DNA of 64,000 nucleotides from Hymenobacter amundsenii (GTDB lineage: Bacteria; Bacteroidota; Bacteroidia; Cytophagales; Hymenobacteraceae), in the NCBI RefSeq assembly GCF_002204745.1, contig NZ_NIRR01000004.1, positions 62,001-126,000 of the forward strand, given 5' to 3'. A model generated the notes under the pieces. That model had not been told where the DNA came from and did not search any database. It saw nothing but the letters and a program-made list of their open reading frames with translations. Of this stretch, positions 40,640 through 47,760 are shown piece by piece. Position 1 is the stretch's first letter, and every line of letters begins with the position of its first letter. The position numbers were made by a program, and so were the translations under genes.

Positions 40640-42307
40640 TTATTCTACCAGTGTCCCGATGTAGCAGTTTTCGGTATCTACTTCCAGGTTGTCTTTACTC
40701 AGTCCGGGCAGGTTTACCGGCTGGAAGGTGGTCGTCAGGGGGACGGGTACGAAGCCGGCAGCACCCCGCACGCGCAGGCGGGCGGGCAGCTCGAAGCCGG
40801 GCACGGCGGCAATCCAGCGGGCCAGGGGCGGGCCGGTGGCCGGAAAGCGTACTTCCAGTACCGGCAGGCCGGGGTGGCGCAGGTACTGGTCGAAAACGGG
40901 CGTCAGATTCTGGCCGGTTTGCTGGTTGAAGTAGTCCACGACCTGGGCCGTGGTTACGGTTTGGTGGTAGAAGGTGCGGTTGAGGCCCCGCAACACCTCC
41001 CGCCACTTCGCGTCGTCGGGCACGTAGGCTGTGCGGATGAGGTGGATAAGGTTACTGCCCTTGTCGTACATATCCGACGAACCCTCCTCGTTCACCTCGT
41101 AGGGCCCGATAATGGGCGCGTCGTTGCGGATGTTGCGGCGCTGGCCGTGGATGTAGGCGCGGGCCGCGTCCTTCCCAAACTGGCTTTCCACGAATAAGGC
41201 CTCAGAGTAGGTCGTGAAGGCCTCGTGAATCCACATATCGGCAATATCCTTGCTGGTGATGTTGTTGCCAAACCACTCGTGGCCGCTTTCATGGATGATG
41301 ATGAAGTCCCACTTCAGGCCCCAACCGGTGCCCGAGCGGTCCTGGCCCCGGTAGCCGTTGCGGTACTCGTTGCCGTAGGCCACAGCGCTCTGGTGCTCCA
41401 TGCCCAAATGGGGCGTTTCGATGAGCTTATAGCCATCTTCGTAAAAAGGGTAGGGCCCGAACCAGTACTCCATGCTTTTGAGCATGGGTTTCACGTTCTC
41501 GCCAAACTGCTTTTTAGCCTTGGTCAGGTTCTCCGGGAGCACCCAATAGTCGAGGCTGAGTGGGCCCTTCTCGCCGGCATAGGTGTCGCTGAAATGGGTG
41601 TAGTTGGCCACGTTCAGGGCCACGTCGTAGTTGTTGATGGGGTTGGCCACGAACCAGTCGAAGCGGGTGGCCCCGCCCTTGAGCTTGGTGGTGCGGCGCA
41701 GGCGGCCGTTCGACACGTCGGTCAGGCCCTTGGGCACCGTAATGCTGATGAGCATGGAATCTACCTCGTCGGCCTGGTGGTCTTTGCAGGGCCACCAGAT
41801 GCTGGCGCCCACACCCTGGCAGGCCGTGGCCACCCAAGGCTGCCCCGCGCCATGCTCGGCAAACACGAAGCCCCCGTCCCAGGGCGCGTTCTGGGCCACT
41901 GTCGGCTGCCCGCCATAATACACCGTGAAGGCTGCCCGCTGGCCCTGCTTAATGGGCTCGGGAAACGTGACGAATACGGCGTTGAACTCGCGGGTAAACG
42001 GCAGCGGCTTGCCCTGGTACTCCACCTTTTCCACGGTCATGTTGGCAAACAGATCGAATTGCAGGCGGGTGAAATCCTGGGTGGCCGTAAACCGGAACTC
42101 GTTGGAGCCCCGGATGGCCCGGCCGGCCACATCGAGGCGCACGTCGAGGTGGTAGTAATTGATGTCGTAGCAGGTCCGGAGCGGCGTGAGATGGCCCCGC
42201 AGCGAGTCGGGCCGGCTGAAGGTAGAGGCCGTTTGCAGCAGTTGGGCGGCCGCGGGCCGCATCAGGCCGAGCATTGCACTGAGTAGTAATAGAATTGGAA
42301 AACGCAC
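40640..42307 (-). CDS. exported M1 family metallopeptidase
   Basis: A 555-residue zinc aminopeptidase. The zinc motif is HESGHEWFGNN (HExxH), with the third ligand in WIHEAFTTY 18 residues later, and the exopeptidase motif appears as GMEHQSAVAYGNEY. I start it at the GTG at 42307 because this opens a clean signal peptide (RFPILLLLSAMLGLMRPAAAQ); the open frame runs 30 codons further upstream without signal-like sequence. It would trim N-terminal residues from peptides in the periplasm or outside. The M1 assignment is secure. Confidence 0.9.
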   Translation of the reverse strand: MRFPILLLLSAMLGLMRPAAAQLLQTASTFSRPDSLRGHLTPLRTCYDINYYHLDVRLDVAGRAIRGSNEFRFTATQDFTRLQFDLFANMTVEKVEYQGKPLPFTREFNAVFVTFPEPIKQGQRAAFTVYYGGQPTVAQNAPWDGGFVFAEHGAGQPWVATACQGVGASIWWPCKDHQADEVDSMLISITVPKGLTDVSNGRLRRTTKLKGGATRFDWFVANPINNYDVALNVANYTHFSDTYAGEKGPLSLDYWVLPENLTKAKKQFGENVKPMLKSMEYWFGPYPFYEDGYKLIETPHLGMEHQSAVAYGNEYRNGYRGQDRSGTGWGLKWDFIIIHESGHEWFGNNITSKDIADMWIHEAFTTYSEALFVESQFGKDAARAYIHGQRRNIRNDAPIIGPYEVNEEGSSDMYDKGSNLIHLIRTAYVPDDAKWREVLRGLNRTFYHQTVTTAQVVDYFNQQTGQNLTPVFDQYLRHPGLPVLEVRFPATGPPLARWIAAVPGFELPARLRVRGAAGFVPVPLTTTFQPVNLPGLSKDNLEVDTENCYIGTLVE

Positions 42308-42409
42308 GGCAAAGCAGGGGAGGTTAGGTGGTAAAGAACGGAGTTCGGGGCCAAACGCTGCATACTGGTACCGCGAAAAGCGGCCACCCCGTACCAATGG
42401 GCAACGAAG

Positions 42410-42442
42410 TTTCGTGCTGCCGGCCGGGCCGGCGTACCTTTG
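42410..42442 (+). promoter_or_regulatory. promoter of the EamA permease gene
   Basis: TACCTTTG at 42435-42442 is an exact -7 match, with TTTC at 42410-42413 as a one-mismatch -33 box at a gap of 21. The start codon is 21 bases downstream. Confidence 0.5.
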
Positions 42443-42462
42443 CGGCTGTTTTTCCGCACTTC

Positions 42463-43398
42463 ATGTCTTCCATCACCACTCCCCCCGCGCCTTCCCGGGC
42501 CGCTATTCTGCTGGCCTTCGCCTCCCTCTACATCATCTGGGGCTCTACTTACCTGGGCATCCGCTTCGCCATCGATTCCATGCCGCCGCTGCTCATGGCG
42601 GGTTCGCGCTACGGGCTGGCGGGGCTGCTGCTCTACGGGTTTATGCGCTGGCGGGGAGAGCCGGCCCCTACGCGCAAAGGCTGGGGCATGGCCTTGGTTA
42701 TTGGGGTATGTCTGCTGGGCTTTGGCAATGGCGGCGTCACGCTGGGCGAGCAATACATCCCGACGGGCCTAGCGGCGCTACTGGTAGCCACGGTGCCTAT
42801 GTTTCTGGCGGTGCTGGGGTGGCTGAGCGGGGTTTCGCAGCGCCCGAAGCTGCTGGTAGGTGTGGGGCTGGCTATCGGGCTGGGTGGGGTGTACCTGCTG
42901 GCCCGGGTACCGGGCGCCAGCCATGTAGCTCTGCCCGGCCACGCAACCCTGGGCACCGGCCTGGTGCTCACGGCGGCACTGGTGTGGTCAATTGGCTCGC
43001 TGTACTCCAAAAACCACCAGCCCACCCCGTCGCCGTTTCTGTCGGGCGGCATGCAGATGCTCTGCGGGGGAGTGGTGATGCTGCTCGTGGGCCTGGTGCG
43101 GGGCGAGGCCCAGGGCTTTCACTTCAGCCAGGTAACCACCACTTCTTGGCTGGCCTACGTGTACCTAGTCACGTTCGGGAGCATTGTGGGCTTCACGGCC
43201 TACATCTGGCTGCTGCGAGTGGTAGAACCAGCGCTGGCGGGCACGTATGCCTTCGTAAACCCAGTAGTGGCCGTGTTGCTGGGCTGGGCCTTCCTGGGCG
43301 AAGTTCCCGGCCCCAAAATGCTCGGCGGCGCGGCCCTGATTGTGGTGGCCGTAGCCTTAGTGGTACTGGGTGGCCGCCGGAAGAAGTTGAAAGACTAG
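42463..43398 (+). CDS. EamA-family drug/metabolite permease
   Basis: A 311-residue inner-membrane transporter with ten predicted helices in two EamA repeats. The first repeat starts FASLYIIWGSTYLGIRFAID, and the second TLGTGLVLTAALVWSIGSLYSKNH; the final helices include VEPALAGTYAFVNPVVAVLLGW, the family's conserved end. Members export amino acids or metabolites; the substrate is unknown. The start was taken just downstream of the promoter core. The C-terminus ends in a basic cytosolic GRRKKLKD. Confidence 0.88.
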   Translation: MSSITTPPAPSRAAILLAFASLYIIWGSTYLGIRFAIDSMPPLLMAGSRYGLAGLLLYGFMRWRGEPAPTRKGWGMALVIGVCLLGFGNGGVTLGEQYIPTGLAALLVATVPMFLAVLGWLSGVSQRPKLLVGVGLAIGLGGVYLLARVPGASHVALPGHATLGTGLVLTAALVWSIGSLYSKNHQPTPSPFLSGGMQMLCGGVVMLLVGLVRGEAQGFHFSQVTTTSWLAYVYLVTFGSIVGFTAYIWLLRVVEPALAGTYAFVNPVVAVLLGWAFLGEVPGPKMLGGAALIVVAVALVVLGGRRKKLKD

Positions 43399-43703
43399 CT
43401 GCCCAATCGGCGTTTCGCTTTTGGTAAAATCCGTAGCCGTGCGGGTTGCCCGCCCAACGGCAATGCTGTTGCCATTGAGGGACGCTTCAATTTGCCGACC
43501 CACGCAGCCCGCTGGCGAGGGGAGATATGTGCTCTTAAATTGATGGATCGGTAAGTCATAACAAGCTGAATGGAAATATTTTGCCTCACTTTAAGACTAA
43601 TAACCAGAAAACGTTAGATATTTTATAGATTACGGCGAATAACAGCAACCTGCGTAAATTCGCTGCGTACCTGCTACTCCCACCCGTTCTTTACTTCCCA
43701 CCC
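43399..43703. other. intergenic region, AT-rich in its second half
   Basis: 305 bases. 43540-43640 is notably AT-rich (ATATTTTGCC, TTAGATATTTTATAGATTACGG) and probably holds the promoter of the hemoglobin gene, but I see no exact TAnnTTTG. A 64-codon minus-strand frame here does not look coding. Confidence 0.4.
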
Positions 43704-44093
43704 ATGAAAACTACCGCTACCCGTCCAGATATTCGCACCGAAGGCGACATTAAAAAACTCGTCGATTCGCTCTGCCACAAGGCCACCCAGGATACGCTGC
43801 TTGGAGCCAGTTTTGCCGCTGCTGCCCGCATTCACTGGCCCCACTACCTCACCTCGCAATACCGCTACTGGAGTAGCAAATTGCTCGGCGTTGGTATTGC
43901 CGAAGGAGAAGCCCTCCCTGCCCAGGTGGCCCTACCCCGAAGCGGGGCCCACGTCGAGCACTGGCTACAGCTGTTTTCTTCTACGGTCGAGGAGTACTTT
44001 GCCGGATCAAAGGCCGAAGAGGCAAAGCAGCTAGCTCGCCAGATGGCCACCCGCCTCAGAGCCACCCGCAACCGCGAGCTGCCGGTCGACTAA
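43704..44093 (+). CDS. group III truncated hemoglobin
   Basis: A 129-residue truncated globin. The pattern DIKKLVDSLCHKATQDTLLGASF, IHWPHYLTSQYRYWSSKLLG and HVEHWLQLFSSTVEEYFAG follows group III members, with the proximal heme histidine in HVEHW. In the usual position of the distal tyrosine-rich B-helix the sequence has a cysteine/histidine (LCHKA), which could alter ligand binding. Such proteins bind oxygen or nitric oxide. It is convergent with the rhodopsin gene. Confidence 0.8.
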   Translation: MKTTATRPDIRTEGDIKKLVDSLCHKATQDTLLGASFAAAARIHWPHYLTSQYRYWSSKLLGVGIAEGEALPAQVALPRSGAHVEHWLQLFSSTVEEYFAGSKAEEAKQLARQMATRLRATRNRELPVD

Positions 44094-44225
44094 ATCTGCC
44101 TCTGGTTATCTTTACTCGTTCTCCGAAACACGGCTGACGTTCGATTTGCCGTTTTTCATTCTACCAGCAGCCTCGTTTTAGGTGCCGTTGCAGCGGCTGC
44201 CCAGTAAACAAATGCCAGGTACTTA

Positions 44226-44260
44226 AACGACCCCGTAGCCTAGGCTGCGGGGTCGTTTTT
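44226..44260. terminator. bidirectional terminator
   Basis: AACGACCCCGTAGCC pairs with GGCTGCGGGGTCGTT around TA, with a T-run on the right. It separates the hemoglobin and rhodopsin genes. Confidence 0.85.
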
Positions 44261-44281
44261 ATTGGCCAATAGTGCGCTGGA

Positions 44282-45016
44282 TTAGGCTGGGACCATAATG
44301 GGAGCTTTGTGGTGTTGCGGTGGCTTGCGCGAAGCCAAATCGCGCAAATAGCTTAGGTCCATAATGCTAAAGCCAACTTTGGAAAGAAAGGGTACTACTA
44401 CGAATAGGACCGTTTCGATGGTCTGATCAAACACCTCCAAGCCCGAGGGGCCCAGCGCCCAAATGGTAGGATAAGCTACCCACAGGATGGTAAGAAAGCC
44501 CAGCAGCTTGCCGTAGATGGTGCCCAGTTCGGCATCCGAGTTGATGGCAATACGCCGCACTGGCCCCCACAACAAGTATAGCACGGCTACAAACGCTCCT
44601 ACGCCGCATAAAAACCAGGTAAGCCGGGCAGTGCTGTTTTCCGACAGGTCGGCCAGCAGCCCACAGACAATCATAACCACATCGGCAGCCACCAACCCGA
44701 AGAGCAGTGTAATACTGCGCTCCTGCTTGGGCGTATAGAACATGGCTGTAAAAGCCAGAGCCAGCAGTAGCAGTGGGGTACTCACCACCCAGTCGAGGTA
44801 GCGGGCGTAGTGCGTTATCTGGCCGGCCACCTCAGTTTTCCCCTGCCCCATGGCCATGCCCATGTAGGCCAGCGCCGACCAGATAGGTATTAGCATGGCA
44901 ATGCTGTATTCGTACTGCGGAACGTTTTTAGGATTGCGGCTCCAACTCCAGAACAGCAGTGTGCCGCCCACCATAAGCGCCACGTAGAGCCAGTACAGTA
45001 AGGTTTGGGTTTCCAT
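44282..45016 (-). CDS. microbial rhodopsin of the Anabaena-sensory-rhodopsin / xenorhodopsin type
   Basis: A 244-residue seven-helix retinal protein. Helix C reads ARYLDWVVSTPLLLLALAF: Arg72, Asp75 (counterion, bacteriorhodopsin D85), Ser79 (T89) and Ala86 (D96). Helix F has LWVAYPTIW, and helix G has PFLSKVGFSIMD: the retinal lysine is Lys213, the position four before it is Pro209 instead of the usual second counterion aspartate (D212), and Asp220 lies seven after it. Pro at D212 and Asp at Lys+7 are hallmarks of Anabaena sensory rhodopsin and the inward-pumping xenorhodopsins. Glu201 matches BR E204. No transducer gene or retinal-forming beta-carotene oxygenase is adjacent. Confidence 0.9.
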   Translation of the reverse strand: METQTLLYWLYVALMVGGTLLFWSWSRNPKNVPQYEYSIAMLIPIWSALAYMGMAMGQGKTEVAGQITHYARYLDWVVSTPLLLLALAFTAMFYTPKQERSITLLFGLVAADVVMIVCGLLADLSENSTARLTWFLCGVGAFVAVLYLLWGPVRRIAINSDAELGTIYGKLLGFLTILWVAYPTIWALGPSGLEVFDQTIETVLFVVVPFLSKVGFSIMDLSYLRDLASRKPPQHHKAPIMVPA

Positions 45017-45115
45017 AAGCAGGTAATTAGAAACGAAGGATAAAAGGAGCTATAACCTACTTGTCAGCTATGGTTTAAGTTAGTTTTAATGTGCTCGACA
45101 GTAGTCGTGAAAACG

Positions 45116-45154
45116 CAAAAAGCCAGCTCCCATTGGCTGGGAACTGGCTTTTTG
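45116..45154. terminator. terminator downstream of sucB
   Basis: CAAAAAGCCAGCTCCCA pairs with TGGGAACTGGCTTTTTG; on the minus strand it follows the sucB stop by 15 bases. Confidence 0.85.
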
Positions 45155-45169
45155 AAGCTCAGAAAAAAA

Positions 45170-46822
45170 CTAAACGCCCAGCAGCAAACGGCTTGGGTCT
45201 TCGAGCAACTCCTTCACGCGTACCAGGAACGATACCGACTCGCGGCCGTCGATGATGCGGTGGTCGTAGCTCAGGGCCAGGTACATCATGGGCCGAATCA
45301 CGACTTGTCCATCCTCGGCTATGGGCCGCTGGATGATGTTGTGCATGCCCAGGATGGCCGACTGCGGGGCGTTGATAATCGGCGTACTCATCATGGAGCC
45401 GAAGATGCCACCGTTGGTGAGTGTGAATGTACCGCCGGTCATCTGCTCGATGGTCAGCTTGCCGTCGCGGGCCAGCTTGGCCAGCCGCACTACTTCCTTC
45501 TCGATGCCCTCGAAGCTCAGCGCTTCGGCATTCCGAATGACCGGCACCACCAAACCGCGCGGCGACGATACGGCGATGCTGATGTCGCAGAAGTCGTTAT
45601 ACACGATGTCGATACCGTCCAGCTGGGCATTTACGGCTGGCCACTCCTGCAAGGCCACGCATACAGCTTTGGTGAAGAAGGACATGAAGCCCAAGCCTAC
45701 CCCGTTTTTCTCTTTGAACTGGTCCTTGAATTTGGTGCGCAAATCCATAATGGGCTGCATGTTCACCTCGTTGAAGGTGGTGAGCATGGCCGTCTCATTT
45801 TTCACCGTTACGAGGCGACGGGCAATAGTCTTGCGCAAATTGCTCATCCGCTCCCGGCGCTGGTTGCGGTTGCCGGTAGGCTCGCTGCCCGGGGCTGGCT
45901 GCTGGCTATCAGCCGAAGCTGGCGCGGGCTTAGCAGCCGGCGCGGCGGGCTTAGCCTGGGCATTCTGGGCGTCATCCTTCGTAATGCGGCCGTCGCGGCC
46001 GGTGCCGGCAACGTCAGCGGGGCTGATGCCCTTTTCACCCAGGATTTTGCCGGCGGCCGGCGAAGGCGTGCCGGTAGCGTAGCTGCTAGCGTTGCCGCCG
46101 GCCGCCGCCGCATTGGCCGGAGCCGCGGCGGCTGGTTTGCCCGAAGCCGCAGGGGCTGCCGGAGCCGCTTTCGCCGCGCCGCTGCCCCCCTCAATGCGGG
46201 CCACTACGTCGCCGATGTTGATGGTTTCGCCCTCTTTAGCCGCGTGGCGCAAGGTGCCAGCCGCCTCGGCGGGCAGCTCAAACGTCGCCTTATCCGACTC
46301 TAACTCGGCAATAATTTCGTCGCGCTCCACGGCGGCTCCGTCCTCTTTCAGCCACTTGGCCACGGTTACCTCCGTAATGGACTCGCCCACGGCCGGAATT
46401 TTCATCTCCACTGTTGCGCCGCCGCTGCTGCTGTTGCCAGCCGGAGCCGCACTGGCCGCACCGCCTTCGGGCTGGCCACCGTAGCCGGCCTGGTCGCTGG
46501 CCTGGGGGTTCTCCTCGCCTTGGCTCACCGGATCGGCGGCACCTGTCTGGGCCGGGGCACTGGCGGCCGGAGCCGGGGTTGCCGCGCCACCACCATCAAT
46601 TTCGGCAATGGTGGTGCCGATATCGATGGTTTCACCCTCCGCTACTTTGATTTTGAGCACACCGGCCGTTTCGGCGGGCAGCTCAAACGTGGCCTTGTCC
46701 GACTCCAGCTCGGCAATGATTTCATCGCGCTCCACGGTGTCGCCGTCGGCCTTAAGCCACTTGGCAATGGTTACTTCGGTGATGGATTCGCCAACGGCGG
46801 GGATTTTGATTTCCAGACCCAT
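45170..46822 (-). CDS. sucB: 2-oxoglutarate dehydrogenase E2 (dihydrolipoyl succinyltransferase) with two lipoyl domains
   Basis: The E2 core of the 2-oxoglutarate dehydrogenase complex, 550 residues. Two lipoyl domains are present: residues ~2-77 and ~137-212, each with the lipoyl-lysine motif [14 protein letters not shown]. Alanine/proline linkers separate them, followed by a peripheral-subunit-binding domain ([19 protein letters not shown].., [14 protein letters not shown]) and the catalytic domain with [11 protein letters not shown]. Single lipoyl domains are usual for this enzyme, so the repeat is noteworthy. It reads in the same direction as sucA, but a HEPN/MNT gene pair lies between them. 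Confidence 0.92.
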   Translation of the reverse strand: MGLEIKIPAVGESITEVTIAKWLKADGDTVERDEIIAELESDKATFELPAETAGVLKIKVAEGETIDIGTTIAEIDGGGAATPAPAASAPAQTGAADPVSQGEENPQASDQAGYGGQPEGGAASAAPAGNSSSGGATVEMKIPAVGESITEVTVAKWLKEDGAAVERDEIIAELESDKATFELPAEAAGTLRHAAKEGETINIGDVVARIEGGSGAAKAAPAAPAASGKPAAAAPANAAAAGGNASSYATGTPSPAAGKILGEKGISPADVAGTGRDGRITKDDAQNAQAKPAAPAAKPAPASADSQQPAPGSEPTGNRNQRRERMSNLRKTIARRLVTVKNETAMLTTFNEVNMQPIMDLRTKFKDQFKEKNGVGLGFMSFFTKAVCVALQEWPAVNAQLDGIDIVYNDFCDISIAVSSPRGLVVPVIRNAEALSFEGIEKEVVRLAKLARDGKLTIEQMTGGTFTLTNGGIFGSMMSTPIINAPQSAILGMHNIIQRPIAEDGQVVIRPMMYLALSYDHRIIDGRESVSFLVRVKELLEDPSRLLLGV

Positions 46823-46864
46823 AGGTGGGGGTTTTGAAGGGTTTCGGGGGTGAATATTCGTAAG

Positions 46865-47293
46865 CTAGTTGGCCGGATAAGGCCTCGTATTGGATGCTTG
46901 GGCCGGGGACGGCCGGAAGCGGTTACGGAAGTGATAGGCGGCTTGCAACAATTCTGACACGGCGGGCTCGTCGTTATCGTCGTCATTAGGATAACGAGAG
47001 AGTACCGCGTAAGGCGTCAGAAAAGTAGCCAACCGCTCATCCTCGGGCAGGATGGACATGAAGTCCGCCACCAAATAGACCAATTTTTCTAAGTCATGTG
47101 TCCGGGGTGGCTCGTGCTGCTCAGCCGTAAGCCAAGCCTTGAGGTATTTCTCGGCGGCTTGTTGGCAATGAAACGCAACTTCAGAAAAAAACTCCGGTGA
47201 CTCCGCCAACTTCTCGGCGGCCCGCAAGTCGCCATCAGCCTTCCGCAGCCACTGGCCAATCCATTGCTGTTCATCTTGGTTAAGCGGCGGCAT
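46865..47293 (-). CDS. HEPN domain protein
   Basis: A 142-residue all-helical protein with the HEPN signature (WLRKADGDLRAAEKL, AFHCQQAAEKYLKAWL, RTHDLEKLV, YAVLSRYP). It overlaps the MNT nucleotidyltransferase gene by 14 bases, the arrangement of MNT/HEPN toxin-antitoxin modules. I do not see a clear RX4-6H ribonuclease motif, so RNase activity is doubtful. The start at 47293 was taken because it begins the helical domain; a longer frame adds only a cysteine-rich non-family stretch. The tail after residue ~125 is Ser/Pro/Asn-rich. Confidence 0.82.
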   Translation of the reverse strand: MPPLNQDEQQWIGQWLRKADGDLRAAEKLAESPEFFSEVAFHCQQAAEKYLKAWLTAEQHEPPRTHDLEKLVYLVADFMSILPEDERLATFLTPYAVLSRYPNDDDNDEPAVSELLQAAYHFRNRFRPSPAQASNTRPYPAN

Positions 47294-47603
47294 ACAACTC
47301 GCGCCCATCTTGCAGGGCTTTATACTCAACTAGAAAACGGTTTCGCCTGACTCGGTCTAATTCCTCTTCATTAAGTACGAATACATCTATTGCTGGATTG
47401 TCGCGGTTTCGGGCTACTGTTCGGACGTCTACAATCCGGTCAATCTTGCGCCGGCTGTCATCGGCCTTGATAACGAGCAAATCTAGGTCGGAGTCCTCCG
47501 TTGGAGTGCCGTAGGCGTAGGAGCCGAACAGAATTATCCGGTCGGGCTGGTAGCCTTCCACGATGCGGCGAACAATGGCCTGGATTTGCGCTTCGCTTAT
47601 CAC
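47280..47603 (-). CDS. MNT-type minimal nucleotidyltransferase
   Basis: A 107-residue nucleotidyltransferase. The GSx10DxD motif is complete: Gly27-Ser28 and Asp39-x-Asp41 in ILFGSYAYGTPTEDSDLDLLVI, with a third acidic residue in NPAIDVFVL. In MntA/HepT modules this protein is the antitoxin that AMPylates the HEPN toxin. I start it at the GTG at 47603; the frame is open for 50 more codons upstream, but these contain no family sequence and lie in a region with inverted repeats. Confidence 0.82.
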   Translation of the reverse strand: MISEAQIQAIVRRIVEGYQPDRIILFGSYAYGTPTEDSDLDLLVIKADDSRRKIDRIVDVRTVARNRDNPAIDVFVLNEEELDRVRRNRFLVEYKALQDGRELYAAA

Positions 47604-47759
47604 AGATGTTGCTGATGAGAGGGATGAAAAAGATGCCGTTGGTTTGTTTGGGCAGCAGTTACTTAGCAGATATGGCAAGCGGCGAAGGGTGGTGCTGAAT
47701 GAAGTGGAAGCGACAAAGGGATAAACCAGGGGCATCCCTTTTATCTGCGACATCTGTGA
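47601..47759. repeat. inverted repeat upstream of the MNT gene
   Basis: CACAGATGTTGCTGATGAGA..GGGATG at 47601-47624 reappears, inverted and slightly altered, at 47732-47759 (GGCATCCCTTTTATCTGCGA..CATCTGTG). The pair flanks the gap between sucA and the MNT gene. Confidence 0.6.
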
Positions 47760-47760
47760 C

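Noticed and set aside
41225..42286. 353-codon plus-strand frame opposite the M1 peptidase
   Set aside because: Shadow of the peptidase gene; low-complexity translation and no family signal.
43395..43589. 64-codon minus-strand frame in the gap before the hemoglobin gene
   Set aside because: No similarity that I recognise, no promoter, atypical composition; probably chance.
47604..47753. 50-residue N-terminal extension of the MNT protein
   Set aside because: It has no MNT family sequence, lies between inverted repeats, and a GTG at 47603 gives the normal 107-residue length.
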